Of a DNA stretch of 64,000 bases, positions 25,054 to 34,300 are shown piece by piece. The position numbers and the translations under genes are program-made. This DNA comes from Fibrobacter sp. (lineage in GTDB: Bacteria; Fibrobacterota; Fibrobacteria; Fibrobacterales; Fibrobacteraceae): positions 43,270-107,269 of the forward strand of contig JAKSIL010000006.1 in assembly GCA_024398815.1 (NCBI GenBank), read 5' to 3'. How positions within the stretch are numbered: the first letter of the stretch is position 1; each line of letters opens with the position of its first letter. The notes beneath the pieces are model-generated. The model did no database searches. It saw only the letters and a list, made by a program, of their open reading frames with translations, and was not told the DNA's origin.

Positions 25054-26463
25054 TTATTGATTCACGGAGATATTGGCATTGTCTATCCAAACAAGCCTTT
25101 TTTCAATCCAATTTTTTAAATTGTCCATTGCTTCGTCATAATCCGATACGGCTTTTGATATCCATTTACCCTCTACTTTGAGAATGTCCCATCGTTTGAA
25201 GTTGTTCTTTGCGGCGGGGCTTAAAATGGCTCGCAGGGAATCTATCTCTGTTAAAGTTGCTTCGAAAATTTCTCTGTTGTTTTTCCAATATTTAAGCGTC
25301 TTGTTTTCAAGGGTGCTGTTGTTGAAAATTTGTTCGTTCCAATAACTGTTTTTTGTTCGCCAGCCTTCGTGATTTGCCGCATTTTCGTTGTAGTGTCCGC
25401 CAAAGGCCAAGTCAAAATCCCAAACGGGGCCCATCTGTATTGGCTTGCCGTCAGTCCACGTGAAATAGACGCTGGTGTAGAAACTTGCATCCGGATTTTT
25501 TGAAAATTCTTGTACCCAGAAATGCTTTATAAATTCGTTCGTGTTAATCCAGCTTTCTATTTCATCTAGAGTAGCGCTACTTGCGGAGGTTAAAAAGGTT
25601 TCGAAATCTTGGATATGCTTGGATAATTTTTTCTCGGATTCCTCGGAGATATTTTTGGGGTGATGTATGCGGAACGGCTTGCCGTCCGTGAGCACGTTTG
25701 AAAAAATAACTTGCTCGTTCTTGCGGTATTTTTGATCGAACTCGACAATGTAGGCGTCTGTTGCAGATGGAATGCTTAAACGGTTTTGGCTTGCCTTGAT
25801 AGTTTCTGTAATTAGATAGACTCCTTCGTAACTATCGTTCAGGTACAATTCTACAAATTTACATCTTGGAGTATATTCCATTCCTAGTCTTTCTGCTAAA
25901 TTATAGACAAGGTAATTTTTTAATAGAGTCTTGTCTGCGTAATTTGCTATCAGCGCCCAGTCTTTGTCTTTGGGCATGCCTAGTAAGGCTTGCTTTTTTT
26001 GGAATTCCAGTTTAAAACTGTGCTTGGGCATTTGTGTCCAACTGGAATTCCCTCTTCCTCTGATTGTTAATTCGAGAATGTCGCTTTCAGGAGAGTCCTT
26101 TCCCCAAATTTGAAATTTTGCGGGGATTTCGTTGTCCCTGTCTTTTATGTCTTGGTGGTTTTCTGTTTCTATGACGATGCGAGGTATTTCTGCGTATGGA
26201 TATTTGGTGTCGTCCAGAGAGGTTATTTTTTCATAGGTTGCGGAACTGCTTGACGATGCTGCACTCAGGTTGGTTGAATCGCGATTTTCTTTTTTGCTCG
26301 AAGAGCTTTCTTGGATGTTTGTTGCGCTGCTGGATTCTGGTTCGGTTAGCTGTGATTCAATGGTTGTGTCTTCAACAGACTGGCTGTTGCTGCATGCTGC
26401 GATGGCAAGGATTAATGAAAATAGCGTTATGGCAGGAAATGCTTGCTTACAAATGTGGAACAT
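25054..26463 (-). CDS. CotH-family lipoprotein
   Basis: A 469-residue lipoprotein (lipobox ending AIAAC, Cys24) with a Ser-rich linker (residues about 25-80) and a CotH domain. CotH proteins have a kinase-like fold; spore CotH phosphorylates coat proteins, and homologues occur next to surface and cellulosome proteins. Signatures visible are LTIRGRGNSSW, KHSFKLEF, DKDWALIANYADKTLLKNYL, and GPVWDFDLAFGGHY, where DFD matches the metal-binding Asp pattern. It converges on the LlaJI-like gene, with only seven bases between stops, and marks the right edge of the accessory island. Confidence 0.87.
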   Translation of the reverse strand: MFHICKQAFPAITLFSLILAIAACSNSQSVEDTTIESQLTEPESSSATNIQESSSSKKENRDSTNLSAASSSSSATYEKITSLDDTKYPYAEIPRIVIETENHQDIKDRDNEIPAKFQIWGKDSPESDILELTIRGRGNSSWTQMPKHSFKLEFQKKQALLGMPKDKDWALIANYADKTLLKNYLVYNLAERLGMEYTPRCKFVELYLNDSYEGVYLITETIKASQNRLSIPSATDAYIVEFDQKYRKNEQVIFSNVLTDGKPFRIHHPKNISEESEKKLSKHIQDFETFLTSASSATLDEIESWINTNEFIKHFWVQEFSKNPDASFYTSVYFTWTDGKPIQMGPVWDFDLAFGGHYNENAANHEGWRTKNSYWNEQIFNNSTLENKTLKYWKNNREIFEATLTEIDSLRAILSPAAKNNFKRWDILKVEGKWISKAVSDYDEAMDNLKNWIEKRLVWIDNANISVNQ

Positions 26464-26488
26464 AACTTCTTTGAAATATAATTATTTT

Positions 26489-26508
26489 GACTTTTGCCGA
26501 CAAAAGTC
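26489..26508. repeat. Perfect 8-bp inverted repeat between divergent genes
   Basis: GACTTTTG-CCGA-CAAAAGTC lies between the CotH gene and the aldo/keto reductase gene. It could be an operator for either. The rest of the 174-bp interval shows nothing definite. Confidence 0.6.
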
Positions 26509-26637
26509 GACGGCGCAATTTCAAGTCCATTCACTAGTGCGATTATTTCAAGTTAATCTATTGATTTTCCTCAAAATTTGTTTAAAAGGGGAATTTTTGG
26601 GTAGTTTAGTTTGAGATTTGGCCCGATGGAGGTGTTT

Positions 26638-27471
26638 ATGGTCTTGAGCGAATACTACAAGCTGAATAACGGCATGCGTGTGCCCAAGGTGGCCCTTGGA
26701 ACGTGGCAGGTTCCCGACAAGGTTGCCGTCGAGGCGGTTTCCGTCGCCATAGACGCGGGCTTCAAGCACGTAGACACGGCCATCGCCTACGGAAACGAGG
26801 AGGGGGTCGGGGCCGGGCTCCGTGCCGGCATGGAAAAGACGGGCATCCGTCGCGAGGCTCTTTTCGTGACTACGAAAATCCCTGCCGAAATCAAGTCGTT
26901 CAAGGAGGCGGAGCGCTGCATCCTGGAATCCATGAAGCGGTTGGACTGCAGTTACATCGACATGATGCTCATCCATGCTCCGAGGCCGTGGAAGGAGATG
27001 AACGCGTCGAGTCGCTATCGTTACTTCGATGAAAACCTGGCGGTGTGGGAGGCGATGGAGGATGCGTATCTCGCCGGTAAAATCAGGGCGCTTGGCGTCT
27101 CGAATTTCGATATCGACGATCTCAAGAACATCTTCGACAACGGGAAGGTCTTCCCTGCGGTAAACCAGGTGAAGGTCCACATAGGCCATGTGCCGATGGA
27201 TATCATCGAGTTCTGCGAGCAGAACGGCGTCTTGGTCGAGGCCTATTCGCCGAATGCGACGGGCAAGCTCAAGGACGTTCCCGAAATTTGCGGGATGGCG
27301 CAGAAGTACAGGGTGTCGGTTCCGCAGCTGGCGAGTCGTTTTGACTTGCAGCTGGGTTTGCTTCCGTTGCCCAAGTCGGCCAACCCCGACAGGATTCGCG
27401 AGAATTCCAACCTGGATTTCGAGATTACCGCCGCCGACATGGCGCAGATGCTCCAAATCGAAGGGCTCTAA
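26638..27471 (+). CDS. Aldo/keto reductase
   Basis: An NAD(P)H-dependent carbonyl reductase with a TIM-barrel fold. I start at 26638 (MVLSEYYKL), which is preceded by GGAGG at proper distance; two in-frame upstream codons lack one. Residues of the catalytic tetrad are visible: Asp and Tyr in DTAIAYGNE, Lys in VTTKIP, His in MLIHAPR. The cofactor stretch near the C-terminus (PLPKSANPDRIREN) fits the family. The length of 277 residues is normal. Substrate cannot be predicted. It is followed after 35 bp by the M16 peptidase gene on the same strand. Confidence 0.93.
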   Translation: MVLSEYYKLNNGMRVPKVALGTWQVPDKVAVEAVSVAIDAGFKHVDTAIAYGNEEGVGAGLRAGMEKTGIRREALFVTTKIPAEIKSFKEAERCILESMKRLDCSYIDMMLIHAPRPWKEMNASSRYRYFDENLAVWEAMEDAYLAGKIRALGVSNFDIDDLKNIFDNGKVFPAVNQVKVHIGHVPMDIIEFCEQNGVLVEAYSPNATGKLKDVPEICGMAQKYRVSVPQLASRFDLQLGLLPLPKSANPDRIRENSNLDFEITAADMAQMLQIEGL

Positions 27472-27506
27472 CTTTTTTTGTCGTTGAAATAATTAAATTT
27501 TTTTGC

Positions 27507-28982
27507 ATGAAAAAGCTTTTAGTTCTCGTAGCGTTTTTAACGGCCCCTATTTTGGCGGCTGTCAACTTGAATGTTCACAAAGAAGTGCTTACAAACGGGT
27601 TGACGGTGCTTTTGTACCCCAATTCGCAGGCGCCTACGGTGAGCTGTCGTCTTTTTTACGTGACGGGTTCGGTTCACGAGGTGCCGGGCAAGTCCGGCCT
27701 TGCGCATATTCTTGAACATGAATTGTTCAAGGGTACGAAAAAGGTGGGTATCCAGGACAGCGTGGCCGATGAGATGTACATGCGCATGGAAGACATGATG
27801 CAGGCCTATATCCGTTCGGCGAAGAACGCTGGCGATACGGCGTCGGTGCGTATGTTCAAGGCGAGACACGATTCCATCCTCAATATCCATCGCAAGCTTT
27901 TCGTGAAGGACGAATTGTGGAGCGCCTACCAGGCTGCCGGCGGCTCGGGCCTCAATGCCTTTACCAGCGACTTGATGACGGCGTATATCGTCACGCTCCC
28001 CAAGAACAAGATTGAACTTTTCATGTGGCTCGAATCGGACCGTATGCAAAACGCGGTGCTCCGCGAGTTCTATTCCGAACGCGACGTGGTGCGCGAAGAA
28101 CGCCGCATGCGCTACGACGACAAGCCTACAGGCCGTTATTACGAAACTTTGAATTCCATGATTTATGAGGCTTTCCCTTACCGCGTGCCGACCATCGGCT
28201 GGCCGAGCGATATCGAGAACCTTACGCGTGAAATGGCCGAAGAGCACTATCGCAAGTACTACAAGCCGCGCAATGCCATCCTGGTGCTGGCCGGCGATCT
28301 GGATACGGCTTCGACCATGGCCCTTGTGAAGAAGTATTTCGGGAATATTCCATCGGGAGATGTGTTCCCGCCGCTTACGATACGCGATCCGGAACAGGCC
28401 GGAGAGAAGCGTCTTGTGGTGCGCAGGCCCGATGCCCCGAATCTTTACACGCTCGTGTTCAAGACTCCCGAGGTGGGCGACAAGATTCTGTACCCGCTGG
28501 ACATTGTCGAGGGCGTGTTGAACGGTCGTTCGGGCAAGCTCTACAAGCGCCTGGTGGAGCAGGAAAAACTCGCCGTGAGCGTGAGCGCAAGCAACAGCCC
28601 GAACAAGTACGTCTCGGAATTTTCCGTACAAGTGAGTATGCGCCCCGATGCGGACCCCGCGAAGGTGGAGGCCGCCGTTTGGGACGAACTTGAAAAAATC
28701 AAGAAGGAGCCTGTGAGCGCGCGGGAATTCCAGAAGGTGAAGAACCATGCCTACGCTGCCCTGGTGCGTAGCCTTACCGATATGGAAAATGTGGCGACCA
28801 TGCTAGCCTACTACGAAATGTTCGGCGACTACAAGTTCTTCTTGAACTGGGCTGACGAACTTGACAAGGTGACTGCCGACGATGTGCAGGACGTGGCGAA
28901 AAAGACCTTTGTGCGCGAAAAGTCCGTTACGGGAATGCTGCTGAAAGAAGTTCCCAAGGAACCTGCGAAATCCGCCAATTAA
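27507..28982 (+). CDS. M16-family zinc metallopeptidase (insulinase-like)
   Basis: A secreted or periplasmic peptidase of 491 residues. A signal peptide (MKKLLVLVAFLTAPILA) precedes the M16 domain. The inverted zinc motif HxxEH is HILEH (His67, Glu70, His71). The conserved ERDVVREERRMRYDDKPTGR segment and the second M16 half (C-terminal, from about 215) follow, so both halves of one monomer are present. No ribosome site is visible; an AT-rich TAAATT box sits about 7 nt before the ATG. M16 proteins often come in pairs; here there is one. Confidence 0.92.
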   Translation: MKKLLVLVAFLTAPILAAVNLNVHKEVLTNGLTVLLYPNSQAPTVSCRLFYVTGSVHEVPGKSGLAHILEHELFKGTKKVGIQDSVADEMYMRMEDMMQAYIRSAKNAGDTASVRMFKARHDSILNIHRKLFVKDELWSAYQAAGGSGLNAFTSDLMTAYIVTLPKNKIELFMWLESDRMQNAVLREFYSERDVVREERRMRYDDKPTGRYYETLNSMIYEAFPYRVPTIGWPSDIENLTREMAEEHYRKYYKPRNAILVLAGDLDTASTMALVKKYFGNIPSGDVFPPLTIRDPEQAGEKRLVVRRPDAPNLYTLVFKTPEVGDKILYPLDIVEGVLNGRSGKLYKRLVEQEKLAVSVSASNSPNKYVSEFSVQVSMRPDADPAKVEAAVWDELEKIKKEPVSAREFQKVKNHAYAALVRSLTDMENVATMLAYYEMFGDYKFFLNWADELDKVTADDVQDVAKKTFVREKSVTGMLLKEVPKEPAKSAN

Positions 28983-29009
28983 TTTTTATTTCCCAATAAA
29001 TGGTTAAAA

Positions 29010-29036
29010 CCCTGCGCTTTCCGTGCAGGGTAGTTT
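29010..29036 (+). terminator. Intrinsic terminator of the M16 gene
   Basis: CCCTGC (29010-29015) pairs with GCAGGG (29025-29030) and is followed by a T-rich stretch. Confidence 0.65.
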
Positions 29037-29073
29037 ATTTTCAGTCACTATTCGGCCGTTCTTTCCGGCATTG

Positions 29074-29105
29074 TCACTGCGAGGCCGAAGTCCGTGGCAG
29101 TCCAT
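29074..29105. repeat. REP-like imperfect palindrome
   Basis: TCACTGCGAGGCCGAAG and the following CCGTGGCAGTCC form an imperfect palindrome (ACTGC...GCAGT arms). It resembles the common extragenic 'GTCATTGCGAGG...GGCAATCC' elements of many bacteria. It lies just upstream of the truncated DUF262-HNH gene. Confidence 0.5.
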
Positions 29106-29200
29106 GGCGTTCCTCCTTGCCTACGGAAAAATGCTGCTTTGGCTTTTTTTAATTCGTTCGGAATTTTGAAAAAAATTCGGTTGAAGAATATCCGAAGCAT

Positions 29201-30184
29201 GTGAATTATGATGCGATAGAAGTGAGCAAAGTAGAAACTATTCTACAGGATTGTTTTGGACTTATGGGTTTCCCGTTGAATGTGATGTACTGGGCGAAAC
29301 GGGAAGACGGAACTTTCGAGGTCATTGACGGACAGCAGCGAACCATTTCGATTTGCCAGTACGTGGATGGAGATTTCAGTTACCTATTCAAGCATTTCCA
29401 CAACTTGCAGAAAGACGAACAAAATCAAATTCTCGATTACGAGTTGATGGTCTACGTGTGCGAGGGGAGTGATTCCGAAAAGCTAAAGTGGTTCGAGACA
29501 ATCAACATCGCCGGTGAAAAGTTGACAAAGCAGGAACTCCGAAACGCCGTGTATTTCGGGCCGTGGCTTGCCGATGCCAAACGTTACTTTAGCAAGAACG
29601 GCTGTGCCGCCCAGAAAATAGGTGCGGACTATTTGGACGGCGCGGTGAACCGCCAGGAATATCTTGAAACGGCGATTCAGTGGATTTCAAAAAACTCCAT
29701 TGATTCCTACATGGCGATTCATCAGCATGATGAAAATGCGAATGCTTTGTGGCTTTATTTCCGTTCTGTCATGGAGTGGATAGAATCTACTTTCAGGCCC
29801 ACCAAGGAACGCAAGAAAATCATGAAGGGCGTGGAGTGGGGACCGCTCTACGACAAGTTCATGGATGAAATCTACGATTTCAAGCTACTCGACAACGAAG
29901 TCACGAGGCTTGTCAAGGATGACGATGTAACCAACAAGAAAGGAATTTATCCGTATCTTTTGACTCGTGACGAACGTAATCTTTCCATTCGCACGTTTAC
30001 AGATAATCAGAAGATAAAGGCCTACGAGCGGCAGCTTGGAATTTGTCCGATTTGCAAGCAACATTTTGAACTTGTGCAGATGGAGGCCGACCACATAACG
30101 CCATGGTGTGAAGGCGGCCCGACAATTGACACGAACTGCCAAATGCTTTGCAGAGATTGCAACAGGCGCAAGAGCAATAAGTAA
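29201..30184 (+). CDS. DUF262-HNH endonuclease-like protein, probably 5'-truncated
   Basis: An N-terminal DUF262 (ParB/sulfiredoxin-like) region with FEVIDGQQRTISICQY, then a helical middle and a C-terminal HNH nuclease: CPICKQHF, MEADHITPWCEGG, NCQMLCRDCNRRKSNK, with four zinc-type cysteines. Related defence-type proteins (GmrSD-like) have about 40 more residues at the N-terminus, including an RPxYQRxFVY strand that I do not find here. The frame is open back to 29153 but lacks that motif, and the only start near the domain is GTG at 29201 without a ribosome site. I suspect loss of the 5' end, perhaps with the REP-like element. It may be inactive. Confidence 0.75.
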   Translation: MNYDAIEVSKVETILQDCFGLMGFPLNVMYWAKREDGTFEVIDGQQRTISICQYVDGDFSYLFKHFHNLQKDEQNQILDYELMVYVCEGSDSEKLKWFETINIAGEKLTKQELRNAVYFGPWLADAKRYFSKNGCAAQKIGADYLDGAVNRQEYLETAIQWISKNSIDSYMAIHQHDENANALWLYFRSVMEWIESTFRPTKERKKIMKGVEWGPLYDKFMDEIYDFKLLDNEVTRLVKDDDVTNKKGIYPYLLTRDERNLSIRTFTDNQKIKAYERQLGICPICKQHFELVQMEADHITPWCEGGPTIDTNCQMLCRDCNRRKSNK

Positions 30185-30254
30185 GGGTTGATTTGGAGAA
30201 TATGTTTATAAGCCGATAATTTTAAGCAAAATACTGTTGTTTGATAGGGAATGG

Positions 30255-30280
30255 CCGCCTGTTGGTGGATGGGCGGTTTT
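30255..30280 (+). terminator. Intrinsic terminator after the DUF262-HNH gene
   Basis: CCGCCT (30255-30260) pairs with GGGCGG (30271-30276), with one G-T pair, then TTTT. Confidence 0.6.
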
Positions 30281-30340
30281 GTGGTGTGCGCGATTTTTTG
30301 AACATTCTCTGAATGTTACCGAAATCCTATTGTGATAGTC

Positions 30341-30368
30341 TTGAATTTGTTCTGAATTTTGATATATT
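30341..30368 (+). promoter_or_regulatory. Promoter of the lipoprotein/giant-hydrolase operon
   Basis: TTGAAT (30341-30346), a 16-bp spacer, then TATATT (30363-30368). The start codon is at 30437, leaving a leader of about 60 nt. Confidence 0.6.
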
Positions 30369-30436
30369 TGCGTGTGATTGGCGTCACGTTGCTCGGTGGA
30401 TTTTTGCTTTGAGTGCGTGGTACTGGAGGTCTTTGT

Positions 30437-31366
30437 ATGATGAAGAAAATGTTTAAACTCTTTTTAACGGCGGTGATGGTTGTCGCCTGCGCCGGGATGT
30501 GGGGGTGCGGGAATAGCGATTATGTTCACTGGGATAAGCGGCTCAACGGAGTTTTGGTTGCTCTTGTTGATGATTCTCTGGCTCTTTTAACAAACTACAG
30601 AAAGTTTGAAGATTGCCATGAAATATTTATGGGTAGTGACGAATGCGACCCTGGAATTACAAATGACGGCTTGTTTCTTGTGAATTATAGAAAGAAAAGA
30701 GCTCCTCTATGGGGAGATACTTTAAAAGAACATGTAAGTATTGTTTATGGATTTTGGAGAGACTCGTCAGCCTTGTTTTCGAATGAAGATGAAAAATTTG
30801 GATTTTGGAAAATAGGAGAAGAACCGAGAGTTGTTGGAAAATGGAAGTGTGAAGCACCATGCAGGTGTGGCAGCGCAAAGTATGGGCATCCATGGAAAAA
30901 TGGAAATATTTTGTTGAAAATGGTACAGCAGGATGAGTGCCCTTATGCTATTCTTGATACTGCGACGGGGGCTGTAAAGAAACTTGAATTTAAGGGCGAG
31001 TACGCCTGGCTGGAAGGGTGCGATGACATTACCTATATAGATGGGGATGTGGTGTGTTTGCGACAGCGTGAAGGCGGATTATGTGAATTAGATTTTGAAA
31101 TAGATGGCGTAGCAGTTGATTCTATAATAAAGGGTGATTGGATGATGGGCAACCCTCCGTACTTTATTGGAAATGCCGTTAGAATGCCTGTTTATACATG
31201 GGATAAAGAAGACCCTGCCCATAATTATGGTGATAGGATAGCTTTGATTAATAAAAATGGTTTTGAACGGGATTACCCAGAAACGTGGTTGTATTCTAAT
31301 ACCTTCACAGATTCTTTAGGTAATTCTATTTCGTACTCGTTAGAGGACTTGATTGTAACAAAGTAA
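30437..31366 (+). CDS. Lipoprotein of unknown function
   Basis: About 309 residues, started at ATG 30437 because GGAGG (30425-30429) lies seven bases before it. The signal peptide ends in AGMWGC, a usable lipobox. The rest is beta-rich with paired cysteines (CHEIFMGSDEC, CEAPCRCG) and no recognised domain. It is AT-rich. It lies 31 bp upstream of the giant hydrolase gene on the same strand, so it probably belongs to the same operon and may help its secretion or attachment; that is inference from position only. Confidence 0.75.
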   Translation: MMKKMFKLFLTAVMVVACAGMWGCGNSDYVHWDKRLNGVLVALVDDSLALLTNYRKFEDCHEIFMGSDECDPGITNDGLFLVNYRKKRAPLWGDTLKEHVSIVYGFWRDSSALFSNEDEKFGFWKIGEEPRVVGKWKCEAPCRCGSAKYGHPWKNGNILLKMVQQDECPYAILDTATGAVKKLEFKGEYAWLEGCDDITYIDGDVVCLRQREGGLCELDFEIDGVAVDSIIKGDWMMGNPPYFIGNAVRMPVYTWDKEDPAHNYGDRIALINKNGFERDYPETWLYSNTFTDSLGNSISYSLEDLIVTK

Positions 31367-31397
31367 TTGTTGAATAAGATAAAAAAGGAAAATATCA

Positions 31398-34300
31398 ATG
31401 CGTAAAGTGATTACGCTGGCCTTTGTTGTGGCTAGTAGTTATGGATTATTGTTTGCAAAGCCGATGGAGGCTCTCTCTCGATACAACGTGGTGCTTATTC
31501 ATGGTGCCGCACCGGAAGAGAAGGGTTTTGAAAGTAGCTGTAATGGTGATGAAATATTTGACGCTTATACGGTTTCTAGTACAGATAGTATTTGGAGACT
31601 TGGAGAAGCTGTTGGTATGTTGGGTGCTTACGACCGAACCTATCAACCAGATTCCTCAGATGATTGGAATGAAACTTCTGGCAAAAAACTGACATATTGG
31701 CTTGATTCGGCTGTTTTTGAAGATACGGTGAAGTACGGCTCCGACTACATCTATATTCAACGTTCGTTTGCGAATCCTGCGGCGTCCCCGGCCCATAATG
31801 CCCACGAAATTGGTGATAGAACTTGGAAAGGTAACAACAAGTGCTCTGTTCGCCGGTCGCTTTTTGAGGAAGCTCAGGAGGTGCGGGCGCATGGGCAAGA
31901 CTCGTTGAGAGATAAGCGAACATCTAAGATTGCTTCTTACCGTTCCATTCCTTCGCGCAACATCTTGATAGCCCATTCCATGGGCGGCGTGGCCTCGCAT
32001 GAATACGTGACAGATACGAACGTTTACAACAATGATGTGGACAAGGTAATCACCCTTGACAGCCCGCACGAAGGTACGGGAAGTCTGAATTTGTTGATTG
32101 ATATGAGAAAAATTGGTCGGCAACTTGGAGAAGCTAGCGTGCAGTATATGCTTGCTTGGGCTACTGCGGCGATTATTGCAGGTAAGGATCCAGTATCGCA
32201 AACGATTGCTACAGAAATAGTTGCAGCGACATATGGGATGAGTACGATTAATCGTTTGGTTACACTGGCTGTGGATGAATTCGCTTTAAAGGATGATTAT
32301 GGCTTTAAAGAAGATGATTCGCTTTCCAAGTACATTTTTCCAGATGCAGATGGGATAACGTCTCTTAAAAATCGGCCAATGAATGAAAATATGCCGATGA
32401 TTCGCTTGCTTGCGGGAAAGGGCGGAATGACATTTTCTGACCCTAACGAGGGTTATGGGAAATATATGCTTAATTTTGTCATGCCTGAGGCGCTTTCTGC
32501 TCTGATAGGAAATATCGCTACGCAGTTGATTGATGGTGACGGAAGTGATGCTGCCATATATGTAAATTCGATAACGGGTTTGGGACTCGGACTGCTTGGC
32601 GGGATAACTTTGCAGGATATTGGGACGACCTTGATTCCCGAGAAATCGGGTTTGGCTGAAAATACGGATGCGTTCACAAACAAAAATGCGGATGTTCGTC
32701 GTTTTACTTTTGATGCCGCTGCTCATGCGAATGAGGCGAAAGTTGCTCCGATGGTTGCAGCAAACGTGATTACTTTAGGGTGGACTGTTTCTACAATTCT
32801 TGCTGCTGACGTAGGACTTGCTGCGTTTCCTGTTGCGCAGACAGCTGCTAAACTGGCTGCAGGTTTGGCTGGAGCTGGAATTTTGACCTTGTCAATGATG
32901 GATTCTGGAGTCGAGGATATCATGTCTTCCCACGAGAACGCCAAGGCGCGCCGCATGCTTGATACGTTGTATTCTGCGGATTTCTCGTATACTAAAGTGG
33001 GTGGGGGGAATGTTTCCGGCAAGACTCGCCTCATGGAGGATTTCCTCTACGAGAAGCCTTTCGTGAACCTGGCGCTTTCCGTCGCGGATACGGCGCTGCG
33101 CAATGTCGATGCGAACTGCTTCTACGAGGCGGACAGTTCCAAGAAGGAACAACTCTGCGAAGTCGGGCTTTATGGTGCCGACGGCAAGACTGTCGACATG
33201 GCTCGTGAACGGAACTATTCCGCGTTCAAGGCGAGTCCGCTCAAGTTCAGTTCTTCTTCCGACTGGGAAAAGTTCGGCGTTAAAGTTGACCGCTGGGAGC
33301 GTGTGGATGGCTTGAAGCCGGACGGCAGCGAGAATCCGGGCGGCGTTCCCATCCGTCATGTGGAGCGTTACAACGTGCCTGCGATTACGGTGGACAACTG
33401 GATTGAGAAATATTCGTTTGTGGTCGATGATTTGATGCCACATCGTTTGCGCCAGATTCGCATGAATTTCAACTTCAACGAGGAAATCGCCTGGGAGTGC
33501 GACATCGCGAAGCCGGAAAACGCCAGCGACGCGTGCGAGGTGTACAAGCGCAAGGCTGGCGAATCCTGGCCGAAGCAACCGGAAAAACATGTCCCCCACC
33601 CCGTGAAGAAAAACGGCCAGTTCGACTTCGTCCCGAGTGAATACGGGTACGCAAACTTGTTCGCAATCCAGAAGGACAACCAGAACACGGTTTCGATTTC
33701 TACTGTGAATAAAATCGGCCTCTCGAACACGCAGCGTTTCTACTACCTGTACAAGGCGACGGATAACGTGCTCAAGTCGAACTGGCCCGTGCGTGACGTG
33801 GTCCTGAACAACATCGAGGGCTTCGAGGCGTTTGCGAGTGTCACGAACTACCAGGGATTCAAGGTGGACAGCGCCTACGACGTGATTTACGTGGATGGCG
33901 ACATCGGCAACGGGACTCGCCTCAGGATGGACAGCATTCCGCACGGCGAACAGGACTTGAGTTTCCTCTCGCGGCAGTTCGCGGACTCTACGGGCGGCTC
34001 GGATTCCCTCGACGAAGGCCAGTACGCATGGCAATTCAAGGCGTACGCCTCCGACTTGTCCGGAACGGTGGACTCGTCGCAGTTCTACAACGCCCTTTTT
34101 TCCATCGACCGCACAGCTCCCAAGTTCAGCCTACGTACGGACAACGGATTTGTGAACCCCGACAGCGCAATTTTTTTGGTTCGCTACAAGTGGACAGATA
34201 CGCTTCATGGGCCCGACATCCGCGCGATGCGCTGGACGCTCGAAGGTGGCTGCACGATGTCCGCGGGCGATTCTCTTGCAAGCGACGCTGTCTGTAGCGG

